DNA of 64,000 nucleotides from Flavobacterium aquiphilum (GTDB lineage: Bacteria; Bacteroidota; Bacteroidia; Flavobacteriales; Flavobacteriaceae). The DNA is taken from NCBI RefSeq assembly GCF_027111335.1, contig NZ_CP114288.1, forward strand, positions 2,046,001 to 2,110,000, given 5' to 3'. Of the stretch, positions 39,601 through 48,374 are shown piece after piece. The notes beneath the pieces are model-generated. The model did no database searches and had not been told where the DNA came from. It saw nothing but the letters and a program-made list of their open reading frames with translations. A program made the position numbers and the translations under genes. Every line of letters begins with the position of its first letter. Position 1 is the stretch's first letter.

Positions 39601-40028
39601 ATAAGAATTGGGATTTAGCAATTAATATGTATTCCTATATGGGGCATAAATCACTTGATGGTCGTTATATGAATACTTACAATGACGGAAGTTTGTACAC
39701 AAACAACTACAACCCGTTTGTAAATCCGTATTGGACAATTGATAACCCAACCAATGACTGGGCGCGACTTGATGCCAGAGGACCTGCAGGCGCTGGAACA
39801 GCAAAATTGTATGATCGTAGTTTTATTCGTTTAGATAATATTTCTCTAGCTTATTCACTTCCTAAAGATCTTATAGAACGCTTGCATCTGAGAAATTTCA
39901 AAATTTTTGCTTCGGTTCAGAATGCTGCAACATGGGCTGCTTCCGGTGAATGGAAATACTATGGAGACCCGGAAACTGGGGGATTGGCAACGCGAATGTT
40001 TAATTTAGGTTTTAACGTTTCACTTTAA
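36696..40028 (+). CDS. susC: SusC-family TonB-dependent outer-membrane transporter
   Basis: A 1110-residue outer-membrane receptor. After a signal peptide (LIVFCAFVSLSQVHAYA) comes a CarboxypepD_reg-like domain (INGQVNDENGIPLAGATVTVKG, about residues 55-135). The plug follows with the SusC signature EVVVVGYGKMKKKDLTGSI and LLRGVPGLKV, ILDGMQF and DIGQIDILKDASATAVYGSKAAAGVIVISTKRG-like blocks, and then a long beta-barrel to the C-terminal aromatic-rich strand ending FNVSL. It imports oligosaccharides using TonB energy and is capped by the SusD lipoprotein encoded 11 bases downstream. The neighbouring GH16, GH43 and GH42 genes point to galactan or arabinogalactan fragments as cargo; the cargo is an inference. 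Confidence 0.96.
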   Translation: MTNFIKKEKASDYVSVFDLKKKLIVFCAFVSLSQVHAYAVSIKSSSELQNVQKEKSINGQVNDENGIPLAGATVTVKGTKIATTTDFDGKFALKADENSVLVISFMGFTTKEVALKGNTTITVKLLSEASSLNEVVVVGYGKMKKKDLTGSIVQVKPEALANQNPQTVQDLLRGVPGLKVGYTADAKGGGSLQIRGQTSVYNENGSNHNSPLIILDGMQFYGELSEINPDDIGQIDILKDASATAVYGSKAAAGVIVISTKRGKNGKPIINVTTNTTIVNKSAYRDVYSPEGYIKYRQDWETAKTYGTNATTGNYEAWITGTAAGKPGYYTNPNQLEQYGLTQAQWLAYQPAAQIQGKSLNEVWGLRLGITDASLLKNFTSGKTHDWYDSTFRTGINHDNNLSVSGASDKVNYYMSLGYFTAEGAIQGNDYSAVRANMKVDTKITDWLDFGANVNFQDRSDGDISVGVGTNYWDANMLRNSPFSNFTEADGSYARQPMGATIGGYNYYYDRQFMELEKGYTILNTIFNTKVTLPAGITYTFNVAPRYEFFYNRYFQSAGNKNWNAATIGVDRGNGKKFNVNLNNTLAWDHTFAQKHHIIATFVQEAEDLKSWSDITYARNIQPSDALGFHNTQNATLLNSSFSTTDTHQTADALMGRLFYSYDNRYMLTGTIRRDGYSAFGASYPYATFPSVAFAWNFNKESWFKWEPMSTGKLRLSWGKNGNRSLADPYLALANLSSGTGATMGYIDASGNIVDMKYLGIDRMANPNLQWEKTTATNIGLDLGFLNDRITSTIDVYRMITNDMIMSQRLPDFTGFSSIATNLGEVENRGIEISLTTLNMKNPNFEWTTTAAFSYNKNTIKALYGNMEDVKDANGNVIGQKESDDKTNGWFIGKPISQIWDYKVIGIWQKDEATEAAKYGQRPGDPKVENSYTADDVNGKPTYNEKDKQFLGQTAPPINWSMRNEFKIYKNWDLAINMYSYMGHKSLDGRYMNTYNDGSLYTNNYNPFVNPYWTIDNPTNDWARLDARGPAGAGTAKLYDRSFIRLDNISLAYSLPKDLIERLHLRNFKIFASVQNAATWAASGEWKYYGDPETGGLATRMFNLGFNVSL

Positions 40029-40039
40029 TAATTACAACG

Positions 40040-42022
40040 ATGAAAAGATATATAAAAAATAAAATCTCAACACTTGCACCTTTAGTAGCGGCAACGGCTC
40101 TTTTGGTTTCTTGTTCAAAGGATTTTCTGGAGCCGGATCCACTTTCGTTTTACGAACCGGAAACAACATTTAGTACTGAGACAGGATTGCAGGCAGTTTT
40201 AGCAAGTGCCGATAAACAACTGCGCAATAATTATATCCATTATAATTCCGCCGGTAATAGTGTGCCTATCGGTACGGAATATGTTTTCTCTGATATGGCA
40301 AAATATGGGAAAACGGATAACAGTAGTACTATTTCTGATTTTGCTAACACTATGGTGCCCACTATGAGTTTTAAAACAGATACAAATGATGATTTTTACT
40401 TCGGGTTTTATTGGGGTCAAGCTTACGCGGGAATTAAACATGCCAATACCGTATTGACATACATTGACAACGTAAAAAGTTTAAGTGAAGATGTTAAACG
40501 CAAATATATCGGTCAGGCCTATTTTCATAGAGCATACCGTTATCTTAATTTAGTATATCAATTTGGAGATGTTCCGTTAATTACTAAAATTTTGGAAGTT
40601 CCAAAACAGAGTTATTATTCTACTAAAAAAGAAGCTATCATTGAAATGATTACAGCCGATATGGAAAAGGCAGTAGAATGGGTGCCGGAGCAGTCAAAAT
40701 TACCTTATCTAGGTGTAGTGAACAAAGGGGCATGTCGTCAGTTATTGATTAAGTGTTATTTGGCATCCGGAAGATTTGCAGAGGCCGAAGCACAGGCCAA
40801 TATCCTGATTAATAGTTCAGGTTATTCTTTGATGCAAAACACTTTTGGGACTTTTGATCCCGGAGGAAATCCAACAACATGGACTATTAGCCGAAATGTG
40901 ATTTGGGATTTGCACCGACCTGAGAACAAGATTATCGCTGCCAATAGAGAAGCCATATTAGTAATGCCAAATGGCGGGGTACAATCATTTTTACCGTTTG
41001 CTTCGATGAGAATTTTTGGACCTAACTGGAATTCCGGTACGCTTACAACACCAGATGGTAAACAAGCAGCTGGTCGTTTTGCCTCGAATAGCGCTAGTTA
41101 TCAAGCAAAATATGATTATGCAAGAGCACTTGGACGTGGTATCGCTACGATTAGTGCATCCTATTATTCTCAACGACCTATGTGGGTTGTAAATGGTGTG
41201 GAGGACAAGCAGGATCTTAGACATAACAGCACTGTTGGTAACTGGGTAAATATGACCGATCTTAAATACAGTGACAAGAATTCTGCTTACTATCAACAAA
41301 ATTTTAGAATGAAATTTAATAACGTTCTGTTATCAAAAGATACTTTACGCGAATGGTTTGATTTTCCTTTGTATAAAATCTACTTGCACGATGTTGTAAA
41401 TGAAACCAATCCAAATGCGACTGATTTTCAAGGAGCAAGTACAGGAGGTAAAGCACATTGGTACTTATACCGTTTAGCCGAAACTTATTTGTTAAGAGCC
41501 GAAGCACGTTTTTATCAAGGCAATACCACTGGAGCGGCTCAGGATGTGAATGTCATCAGAGCGAGAGCTGGAGCTTCTCAAATGTACACTAACGTAACTA
41601 TTGGAGATATCTGTGCAGAAAGAGGAAGAGAACTTTACCTTGAAGAGTGGAGAAATGTTGAGTTAAAACGTATTTCACACTGTCTTGCACTCAGCGGAAA
41701 ACCAGATGAGTGGGGTAATACTTATAGTAAAACCAATTGGGACAAACAATCTGGAAGAGATGCAGCTGGAGGAAGTTATTGGTGGCAGCGCATTGTACAT
41801 TATACGCTTTATAACAAATATCCAGCCGGTATTGTGGTTCCAAATGGGACTAAGTTTTATACCATGGACAAACGCAATAATTACTGGCCTATTCCAAGCA
41901 GTGCGATAACGGCTAATATTAAAGGAACATTAAGTCAGAACTTCGGTTATGATGGTTATGATGCCAACGTTAAAGTTTGGACTAAATGGCAAGATGCCGT
42001 TGAAGATGAAAGTAAAATTTAA
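40040..42022 (+). CDS. susD: SusD/RagB-family surface glycan-binding lipoprotein
   Basis: A 660-residue lipoprotein with signal peptide and lipobox LLVSC (Cys25), followed by the typical SKDFLEPDPLSFYEPETTF opening. The helical TPR-like scaffold shows KYIGQAYFHRAYRYLNLVYQFGDVPLI and the C-terminal RLAETYLLRAEARFYQGNTTGAAQDVNVIRARAGA and ERGRELYLEEWRNVELKR blocks of SusD proteins. It captures polysaccharide at the cell surface and hands it to the SusC partner just upstream. It is longer than many SusD proteins (usually 500-600 residues), with the extra length in the central variable region. Confidence 0.95.
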   Translation: MKRYIKNKISTLAPLVAATALLVSCSKDFLEPDPLSFYEPETTFSTETGLQAVLASADKQLRNNYIHYNSAGNSVPIGTEYVFSDMAKYGKTDNSSTISDFANTMVPTMSFKTDTNDDFYFGFYWGQAYAGIKHANTVLTYIDNVKSLSEDVKRKYIGQAYFHRAYRYLNLVYQFGDVPLITKILEVPKQSYYSTKKEAIIEMITADMEKAVEWVPEQSKLPYLGVVNKGACRQLLIKCYLASGRFAEAEAQANILINSSGYSLMQNTFGTFDPGGNPTTWTISRNVIWDLHRPENKIIAANREAILVMPNGGVQSFLPFASMRIFGPNWNSGTLTTPDGKQAAGRFASNSASYQAKYDYARALGRGIATISASYYSQRPMWVVNGVEDKQDLRHNSTVGNWVNMTDLKYSDKNSAYYQQNFRMKFNNVLLSKDTLREWFDFPLYKIYLHDVVNETNPNATDFQGASTGGKAHWYLYRLAETYLLRAEARFYQGNTTGAAQDVNVIRARAGASQMYTNVTIGDICAERGRELYLEEWRNVELKRISHCLALSGKPDEWGNTYSKTNWDKQSGRDAAGGSYWWQRIVHYTLYNKYPAGIVVPNGTKFYTMDKRNNYWPIPSSAITANIKGTLSQNFGYDGYDANVKVWTKWQDAVEDESKI

Positions 42023-42330
42023 TATTCTTTGATTTAGATATATTAGTTTAATTAGTTAGGATTAGTTTTAAACTAGATAGTAGTAACAGCTCATAATTAG
42101 TTCTTTTTTGTGAGCTGTTAAACTACTATTGATCTATTCTGAAATTTTTCAGTTCCCTTACAAATTTTAAAAAGTTGAATTTAAAGTATCGTTTTTGTCA
42201 TTGTACAGAAATGATGCTCTAGGCTTTTATTGGCCAAATTTTAAAAAATTTTATATCCTTTTTTAGAATTTCAAATCTGGAAGAGGAGCAGCATTTGGTT
42301 AAGTTATTAGTATGATTTTATTGATGGTTT
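42023..42330. other. Intergenic region between susD and GH16
   Basis: These 308 bases contain one hairpin (42079-42125) and otherwise A/T-rich sequence. No clear TAnnTTTG promoter or C-rich repeat pair was found, so the GH16 gene may depend on read-through from susC/D. Confidence 0.5.
42079..42125 (+). terminator. Attenuator-like hairpin after susD
   Basis: TAACAGCTCA (42084-42093) pairs perfectly with TGAGCTGTTA (42111-42120), and flanking AGTAGT/ACTACT can extend the stem with a small bulge. There is no T-run after it, so partial termination or mRNA-end protection is more likely than full termination. SusC/D transcripts are commonly more abundant than those of downstream enzymes. Confidence 0.5.
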
Positions 42331-43218
42331 ATGAAGGTTTTTGATTTAAGAAAAGTAAAGAAAATGAGATTTCCTCTTTTTGGTTTTTTGGTTTTTGGAA
42401 TGGCATTGGTATTGACTTTTGCTTTTGCTCCAAACAAAGAAAAAGCGCTGAAAGAAGGAAAATATAAGTTAGTCTGGAGTGACGAATTTAATATTAATGG
42501 TGTTCCCAATGAAAAGAATTGGAACTACGAAACTGGTTTTGTCAGAAATCAGGAAGACCAATGGTATCAAAAAGAAAATGCCTATTGTAAAGAGGGTTTT
42601 TTGATTATTGAGGCAAGGAAAGAAAGTAAAGTCAATCCAATTTTTGTGTCAAAAAAAGATAAAGATTGGAGCAAAAATAGAGATTCTATAAAAGTTACAT
42701 CATCCTGTTTAATTACGCAGGGGAAACATTCCTGGAAATATGGAAGGTTTGAAATGCGGGCTAAGATTCCAGTTGGAAAAGGAATGTGGCCGGCCTTTTG
42801 GACTTTGGGTATAGAGGGGAATTGGCCTGCAAATGGTGAAATTGATATTATGGAATACTATATGGGGAAAATTTTGGCAAACACCGCTTGGAAATCAAAT
42901 AAACCTGATACAGCTTGGGATAGTAAAACAGTTGCGTTGAGTGATTTTAAAAAAGATTGGGCAGATGAATTTCATGTATGGAGAATGGATTGGGATGAGA
43001 ATTGGATCAAATTATATGTTGATGATCAATTATTAAATGAGACTAGTATAAAAGAAACGATTCAAAATGCTAATCAAAAAATTATTCCATTCCAACAGCC
43101 GCATTATTTGCTGGTAAATCTTGCAGTAGGAGGAATTAATGGGGGAAATTTTTCCGTTGCAGATTTTCCAACAAAATATATAATAGATTACATCAGGGTT
43201 TATCAAAAAAAGAAGTAA
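42331..43218 (+). CDS. Glycoside hydrolase family 16 (putative endo-beta-1,3-galactanase or related)
   Basis: A 295-residue secreted beta-jelly-roll enzyme. The ATG at 42331 is used, but the ATG at 42364 has a better A-rich leader and gives the signal peptide MRFPLFGFLVFGMALVLTF directly. The GH16 active site reads NGEIDIMEYY, with Glu170 as nucleophile, Asp172 as helper and Glu175 as acid/base (numbered from 42331). Also typical are LVWSDEFN at the start, GRFEMRAKIPVGKGMWPAFWTLG, and YIIDYIRVYQKKK at the end. GH16 covers laminarinases, agarases, galactanases and others. The neighbouring GH43 of the beta-1,3-galactanase subfamily makes a beta-1,3-galactan backbone the likely target. The GH43 gene follows after one base. 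Confidence 0.9.
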   Translation: MKVFDLRKVKKMRFPLFGFLVFGMALVLTFAFAPNKEKALKEGKYKLVWSDEFNINGVPNEKNWNYETGFVRNQEDQWYQKENAYCKEGFLIIEARKESKVNPIFVSKKDKDWSKNRDSIKVTSSCLITQGKHSWKYGRFEMRAKIPVGKGMWPAFWTLGIEGNWPANGEIDIMEYYMGKILANTAWKSNKPDTAWDSKTVALSDFKKDWADEFHVWRMDWDENWIKLYVDDQLLNETSIKETIQNANQKIIPFQQPHYLLVNLAVGGINGGNFSVADFPTKYIIDYIRVYQKKK

Positions 43219-43219
43219 A

Positions 43220-44344
43220 ATGAAATTAAAATATTCGATAATTATAAGCCTTGTATGTTCTTTTATTTACAGTCAGAACAATTATTTTATTCCGGGAAAA
43301 GAATGGAAAGATACTGAAGGAGTACATATTAATGCTCATGGCGGCGGTGTCATTTTTGTTAGTGGAACTTATTATTGGTATGGCGAATTTAAGACTGCCG
43401 GACCCGAGGGGAATACTGCTTTGAAAGGAGTTAGTTGTTACACTTCAAAAGATTTATACAACTGGCATAACGAAGGGATTGTATTAAAGGTTGAAGAAGA
43501 TCCTAATTCTGAAATAACAAAAGGGTGTATTTTGGAACGTCCAAAAGTTGTGTTTAATAAAAAAACGGGTAAATATGTGATGTGGTTTCATTTGGAGCTG
43601 AAAGGACAAGGTTATGATGCCGCAAGGGCTGCTGTTGCTATAAGTGATACACCCAAAGGACCTTTTAAATTCAAAAAATCATATCGTCCCAATAAAGGAA
43701 TCTGGCCAATGGATTTTAAAGATGAATTTAAATCAGCTTCGGGTAATGAAAGCAATTTGAAGTCCTGGAGCCCGGAATGGTTGACCGCAATAAGAAACGG
43801 AATGTTGGTTCGAAGGGATTTTGATAAAGGACAAATGTCCAGAGATATGACAATATATGTTGATGATAATGCCAAAGCTTATCTAATACATTCTTCCGAA
43901 GATAATTTGACACTTCATATCTCGGAGCTTACAGATGATTATTTAGATTTTACTGAAAAATGGAGAAGAGTTGCTCCGGCAGGTCATAATGAAGCACCAG
44001 CAATTTTTAAAAAAGATGGGTTTTATTACATGATAACTTCAGGTTGTACAGGCTGGGATCCCAATGAAGCACGTTCATTTAAATCTAAATCTATTTGGGG
44101 TCCATGGGAAGCTTTAGGAAATCCATGCGTGGGCAAAGATGCGGAGCTGACATTCCATTCACAAAGCACTTATATTTTTCCTGTTCAAGGGAAAAAAGAT
44201 CAATTTATTTTTATGGCCGACCGTTGGAAACCGGATAATCCAATTGATGGAAGTTATATTTGGTTGCCAATAATAATAACTAATGGGAAGCCTGTTTTGA
44301 ATTGGTTTGATAAATGGAATCTTCTGGATTTTGAAAGAAATTAA
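43220..44344 (+). CDS. GH43 exo-beta-1,3-galactanase-like enzyme (subfamily 24/34 type)
   Basis: A 374-residue secreted five-bladed beta-propeller with a signal peptide (LKYSIIISLVCSFIYS). The opening blade reads GVHINAHGGGVIFVSGTYYWYGE, the hallmark of the galactan-acting GH43 subfamilies and not of arabinanases or xylosidases; the usual GH43 Asp base is absent from it. Glu106 (LERPKV), Glu258 (NEAPAIFKKDG, probable acid) and Gln315 (FHSQSTYI) line up with residues that I recall for the fungal exo-beta-1,3-galactanase Pc1,3Gal43A, where Glu acts as acid and Gln as base. The likely job is release of galactose from the beta-1,3-galactan backbone of arabinogalactan. The start lies one base after the GH16 stop, so the pair is co-translated. 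Confidence 0.88.
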   Translation: MKLKYSIIISLVCSFIYSQNNYFIPGKEWKDTEGVHINAHGGGVIFVSGTYYWYGEFKTAGPEGNTALKGVSCYTSKDLYNWHNEGIVLKVEEDPNSEITKGCILERPKVVFNKKTGKYVMWFHLELKGQGYDAARAAVAISDTPKGPFKFKKSYRPNKGIWPMDFKDEFKSASGNESNLKSWSPEWLTAIRNGMLVRRDFDKGQMSRDMTIYVDDNAKAYLIHSSEDNLTLHISELTDDYLDFTEKWRRVAPAGHNEAPAIFKKDGFYYMITSGCTGWDPNEARSFKSKSIWGPWEALGNPCVGKDAELTFHSQSTYIFPVQGKKDQFIFMADRWKPDNPIDGSYIWLPIIITNGKPVLNWFDKWNLLDFERN

Positions 44345-44653
44345 TAATGCTGAAAATAGAATCAGATGTCGGTGAATTAACCTGTTGGGTGAAATTCGAA
44401 TTAAATAATAAATGAACCACATAGACACATAGAATAATAATCAATCGTCAAAGAATAGATAGAAAATAGCACTATTTTTCACATAGATTGACTATGAGAA
44501 AAGTAAAACGTCTATCAAACTCTTTTAAACGTAAAAAAAAATCTATGTTTCTATGTGTTTAAAAATAATTTCACCCAACGGGTTGAATTAATAAATTTGT
44601 AGGTAGGCGAAGCCAAATTAGCAGTTGTAATTAGCGTATTAATTTAAAGAATT
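44345..44653. other. Intergenic region holding a MITE-like palindrome
   Basis: Most of these 309 bases are the inverted-repeat element at 44375-44589. The last 60 bases before the next start are A/T-rich leader without a recognised promoter box. Confidence 0.6.
44375..44589. mobile_element. MITE-like element with nested inverted repeats, no coding capacity
   Basis: The outer arms AATTAACCTGTTGGGTGAAATT (44375-44396, core GTTGGGTGAAATT) and its near-perfect inverse at 44567-44589 bound a 215-base block. Inside, CACATAGACACATAGA (44418-44433) is mirrored at 44542-44557 with one mismatch, and AAAATAG-CA-CTATTTT (44463-44478) forms a central hairpin. No open frame or transposase is present and no clear target-site duplication is seen. 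Structure and size fit a miniature inverted-repeat element mobilised in trans, or a dispersed palindromic repeat. Confidence 0.65.
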
Positions 44654-45685
44654 ATGAAAATGAAAACACAGCAAAATTATTTTAAACAGAAATTAAGTCT
44701 TGTTTTTTCTATGTGTATATGTATTTTATATTTTTCAGCAGTGCAGGCACAAAAAAAGAGACCAGTAAAAAAAGCTGTTACTTTGGATTCCATTAGATTA
44801 AGCGACCCGGCTATTTTAGCAGATAAGAAAACCAATATGTATTATATGACCGGTACGGGCGGACTGCTCTGGAAAAGCAAAGATTTAAAATTATGGAATG
44901 GCCGGTATGATATCGCTAAAACAGACCCAAATTCCTGGATGGGAGCAAACCCCATGATTTGGGCAGCAGAATTTCATCAGTATAAAAATAAATATTACTA
45001 CTTCGCCACATTTACAAATAGAAACGTAAAAATAGATACAGTTGGCGGTAATATTATTGAACGCCGCGCGAGTCATATTTTGGTCAGCGATAATGCTCAG
45101 GGGCCCTATTTGCCTATGAAAGACAAAATTTATCTGCCTGCAAATAAGCCAACACTAGACGGCACATTTTGGATTGATAAAGACGGGAAACCTTATATGA
45201 TTTATTGTTATGAATGGCTGCAAAATAGCAATGGAACTATTGAAAAAATAGAGCTAAAATCAGATTTAAGCGGTTCAATCGGGGAAGGGAAATTGCTTTT
45301 TAAAGCAAGTGACTCACCTTGGAGCAGAGAAAAAGATGCTAGCGGCAATGATAAGCCTAATAAAGTTACAGATGGGCCTTATTTGTTTAAGACAGGCACT
45401 GGACGTTTAGGAATGCTTTGGACCAGCTGGATTTATGATGTTTATACACAAGGAGTAGCGTATTCTAAAAGTGGTACATTAGATGGCCCATGGATTCAAG
45501 AAAAAGACCCCATTACACCACCAAATTTTGGTCATGGCATGTTATTTAAAACTTTTGAAGGTAAATGGCTTATGTCGGTTCACAGTCATAGGAAAATTGA
45601 TGGTAAAACCGTTAGAATTCCAAAATTATTTGAGGTTGATTTGTCTGGAGATAAATTAGTTGTATTAAAACCTTATACGCCATAG
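44654..45685 (+). CDS. Glycoside hydrolase family 43 (putative arabinofuranosidase/galactosidase type)
   Basis: A 343-residue secreted five-bladed propeller enzyme. The signal peptide is SLVFSMCICILYFSAVQAQ. The first blade carries RLSDPAIL (Asp, general base), and a later blade carries TLDGTFWIDKDGKPYMIY (Asp, pKa modulator). The position of the acid reads VTDGPYLFKTG, with Asp where classic GH43 enzymes have Glu; a DGP form is found in some GH43 subfamilies as I recall. FGHGMLFKTFEGKW supplies the conserved His region. It likely removes arabinose or another side-chain sugar from arabinogalactan, but the substrate is not readable from sequence. It is separated from the previous GH43 gene by the MITE-like element. 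Confidence 0.85.
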   Translation: MKMKTQQNYFKQKLSLVFSMCICILYFSAVQAQKKRPVKKAVTLDSIRLSDPAILADKKTNMYYMTGTGGLLWKSKDLKLWNGRYDIAKTDPNSWMGANPMIWAAEFHQYKNKYYYFATFTNRNVKIDTVGGNIIERRASHILVSDNAQGPYLPMKDKIYLPANKPTLDGTFWIDKDGKPYMIYCYEWLQNSNGTIEKIELKSDLSGSIGEGKLLFKASDSPWSREKDASGNDKPNKVTDGPYLFKTGTGRLGMLWTSWIYDVYTQGVAYSKSGTLDGPWIQEKDPITPPNFGHGMLFKTFEGKWLMSVHSHRKIDGKTVRIPKLFEVDLSGDKLVVLKPYTP

Positions 45686-45910
45686 AGGAATCCTTTTCAA
45701 CTATAAAGGCAGTTTTTTATAGCTTTTAAACATTAGGTATAAATGTTTTTAGGCGCAGAATTTTAAATTAAAGAATTTTTTCGGAGGAAGAAGTTAAGTC
45801 TAATTGTTATATATTTGAAAAGTGTTGTTTTTACACTTATGTATTATGGTTTTTATACAGTTAGTGTGTAAAACATTTTTTTTAAATAATCAAAAAATAA
45901 CCAGTTCACA

Positions 45911-48346
45911 ATGATTGGAAAAAATAGATTTACAAAGACACTTATCGTAATCAATTTATTGCTAATAGGCTGTATTTCTGAAATTTCAGCGCAAGATGCG
46001 ATTGCTGAAAGAAAGCAACTTTTTAATTCTGATTGGAGATTTTCTTTAGGAGATTCTCCTGAAAATAGTTTGCCAAATTCTGACGACAACAATTGGAGAA
46101 AATTAAATCTGCCCCACGATTGGAGCATTGAAGGCAAATCCGAAAAAAATAATCCAAGCGAAGGAGATGGTGGTTTTTATCCAATGGGGAAAGCCTGGTA
46201 CAGAAAAACATTTTCAGTGCCCGCGCAATGGAAGAGTCAAAAGATTGCTATCTATTTTGAAGGAGTTTACATGAATTCAGAGGTGTTTGTCAATGGAAAA
46301 TCAGTTGGTATTCAGCCGTATGGTTACACTTCTTTTGAGTATGATCTTTCGCCTTATTTAAAATTTGGACAAAAAAATACAATAGCGGTTAAGGTTGATA
46401 ATTCACAGCAGAAAAATTGCAGATGGTACAGTGGTTCAGGTATTTATCGTAACGTATGGTTAATGGTAAGAAACCCTGTTCACTTTAAAAATTGGGGTCT
46501 TGCAATTACTACTTTGGAAGTCAAAAATAACAAGGCAACTGTCCAGGTTAAAACAATTGTGAAGAACGAAACAGCCGTTTTGCAAAATCTTTTGCTAACG
46601 ACAGCCATTAAAAATGCAAAGGATAAAAATACTGCAGATTCAACCAGTAAAATAGAATTACAACCAAACGAGGAAAAAGAAATAGTTCAAACTATAGTAG
46701 TTGAAAATCCTAAATTATGGTCGGTTGAATTGCCTAATTTATATCAGGTTAAATCAATAATTAAAAAAGAATCAAAGATTCTTGATGCGGTGACAACAGA
46801 TTTTGGAATCAGAACAATTGATTTCAGCGCAGAAAAAGGATTTTTATTAAACGGAAAAAAAATTGTGTTGAATGGAGGTTGTATGCATCATGACAATGGA
46901 GCGCTAGGTGCTGCAGCATACGATCGTGCCGAAGAGCGAAAAGTAGAATTACTGAAAGCAGCTGGATTTAACGCGGTTAGAACGTCGCATAATCCGCCTT
47001 CTGAATCCTTTTTGAAGGCTTGTGATCGCTTAGGGATGCTTGTAATTGATGAAGCTTTTGATGGCTGGAAAGAGAAGAAAAATACATTTGATTATGCTAG
47101 TATTTTTGATGCGCAGTGGAAACATGACATAGAATCTATGGTATTGAGAGACCGCAATCATCCGTCAATAATCATGTGGAGTATTGGAAATGAAATTATA
47201 GAAAGAACCAAGCCTGAGGCAGTTGAAACAGCCAAAATGTTGGCAAATGCTGTACGAAATATTGATTCGACCCGCCCGGTAACTTCCGCAATGACTACTT
47301 GGGACCAAGGCTGGGAAATTTTTGATCCTTTAATGGCAGCTCACGATGTGGCAGGATACAATTATCAGCTTCATCATGCCGAATCTGACCATGAAAGAGT
47401 TCCTTCGCGAATTATTGTACAGACCGAATCTTATCCTAAAGATGCTTTTGTTAACTGGAATTTGAATCAAAAACACAATTATATTTTGGGAGATTTTGTC
47501 TGGACGGCAATGGATTATTTGGGCGAGTCGGGCATTGGGCGATATGTGTACCCGGGAGAGCCAGAAGGAGAGCATTGGATAGCAAATTTTTACCCATGGC
47601 ATGGTGCTTATTGCGGTGACATAGATTTAACTGGCTGGCGAAAACCAATTTCTCATTACCGAAGCATGTTGTATAATGATAATGAAAAAATATATATGGC
47701 AGTTCGGGAGCCAAACCCTGAAAACGGAGCCATAAAGCTTACGTCCTGGGCTGTTTGGCCAACCTGGGAGAGTTGGACTTGGCCTAATCATAAAGGAAAA
47801 AATATTGAAATTGAAGTATATTCAAAATATAAAAAAGTAAGATTGTATTTGAACGGAAAAGTCGTAGGTGAGAAAGAAACCGGTGTGGCGCAAGAGTTTA
47901 AAGCAACTTTCGTAATTCCTTATGAAGGAGGCGAATTAAAAGCTGTTGGTTTGGAAAATGATAAAGAAGCCGAATCAGTTTTGTTGAAAACAGCTGGTCA
48001 GCCAGCAAAAATAAAATTAACTGCTGATCGCAAAATTATATCTGCCGATAATCAGGATTTAGTATATGTGAGTGTCGAAATTACCGATGAGAAAGGTGTT
48101 TTGAATCCAAATGCACAAAACCAGCTTACATTTAAAGTTTCCGGCGCAGGAACAATAGCAGGAGTTGACAATGCCGATTTAAAAGATACGGATTTATATG
48201 TGGCTGATAGTCGTAAAGCATGGCATGGACGTGCTTTGGTAATTATTAAAAGTACTGCTGAAGGTGTTATCAATCTTGAAGTAACTTCACCTGGATTAAA
48301 TAAAAATAATATCAAGATACAGTCAGTAAAAAAGAATAAAATGTAA
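45911..48346 (+). CDS. Glycoside hydrolase family 2 beta-galactosidase with C-terminal Ig-like domains
   Basis: An 811-residue secreted GH2 of the short, DUF4982-containing type. The signal region ends in LLLIGC, a fair lipobox (Cys21), so it may be lipid-anchored. The jelly roll (about 35-200) carries LPHDWSIEG and CRWYSGSGIYRNVWL. The TIM barrel holds Glu428 (acid/base, SIGNEI) and Glu506 (nucleophile, VQTESY). After the barrel come a DUF4982-like domain (VYSKYKKVRLYLNGKVVGEKET) and a Big_1/invasin-like Ig domain (LTADRKIISADNQDLVYVSVEITDEKG). This architecture is frequent among exo-beta-galactosidases of plant-glycan loci. It sits directly upstream of the DUF2264 gene (28 bases). Confidence 0.92.
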   Translation: MIGKNRFTKTLIVINLLLIGCISEISAQDAIAERKQLFNSDWRFSLGDSPENSLPNSDDNNWRKLNLPHDWSIEGKSEKNNPSEGDGGFYPMGKAWYRKTFSVPAQWKSQKIAIYFEGVYMNSEVFVNGKSVGIQPYGYTSFEYDLSPYLKFGQKNTIAVKVDNSQQKNCRWYSGSGIYRNVWLMVRNPVHFKNWGLAITTLEVKNNKATVQVKTIVKNETAVLQNLLLTTAIKNAKDKNTADSTSKIELQPNEEKEIVQTIVVENPKLWSVELPNLYQVKSIIKKESKILDAVTTDFGIRTIDFSAEKGFLLNGKKIVLNGGCMHHDNGALGAAAYDRAEERKVELLKAAGFNAVRTSHNPPSESFLKACDRLGMLVIDEAFDGWKEKKNTFDYASIFDAQWKHDIESMVLRDRNHPSIIMWSIGNEIIERTKPEAVETAKMLANAVRNIDSTRPVTSAMTTWDQGWEIFDPLMAAHDVAGYNYQLHHAESDHERVPSRIIVQTESYPKDAFVNWNLNQKHNYILGDFVWTAMDYLGESGIGRYVYPGEPEGEHWIANFYPWHGAYCGDIDLTGWRKPISHYRSMLYNDNEKIYMAVREPNPENGAIKLTSWAVWPTWESWTWPNHKGKNIEIEVYSKYKKVRLYLNGKVVGEKETGVAQEFKATFVIPYEGGELKAVGLENDKEAESVLLKTAGQPAKIKLTADRKIISADNQDLVYVSVEITDEKGVLNPNAQNQLTFKVSGAGTIAGVDNADLKDTDLYVADSRKAWHGRALVIIKSTAEGVINLEVTSPGLNKNNIKIQSVKKNKM

Positions 48347-48374
48347 ATACCAAGAATTACAAAATATTTTAAAA

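Noticed and set aside
42084..42120. Strong terminator after susD.
   Set aside because: The hairpin is good but lacks a T-run, so it is listed only as attenuator-like.
44375..44589. Considered as a complete insertion sequence.
   Set aside because: There is no transposase frame and no clear target duplication; only a non-coding palindromic element can be supported.
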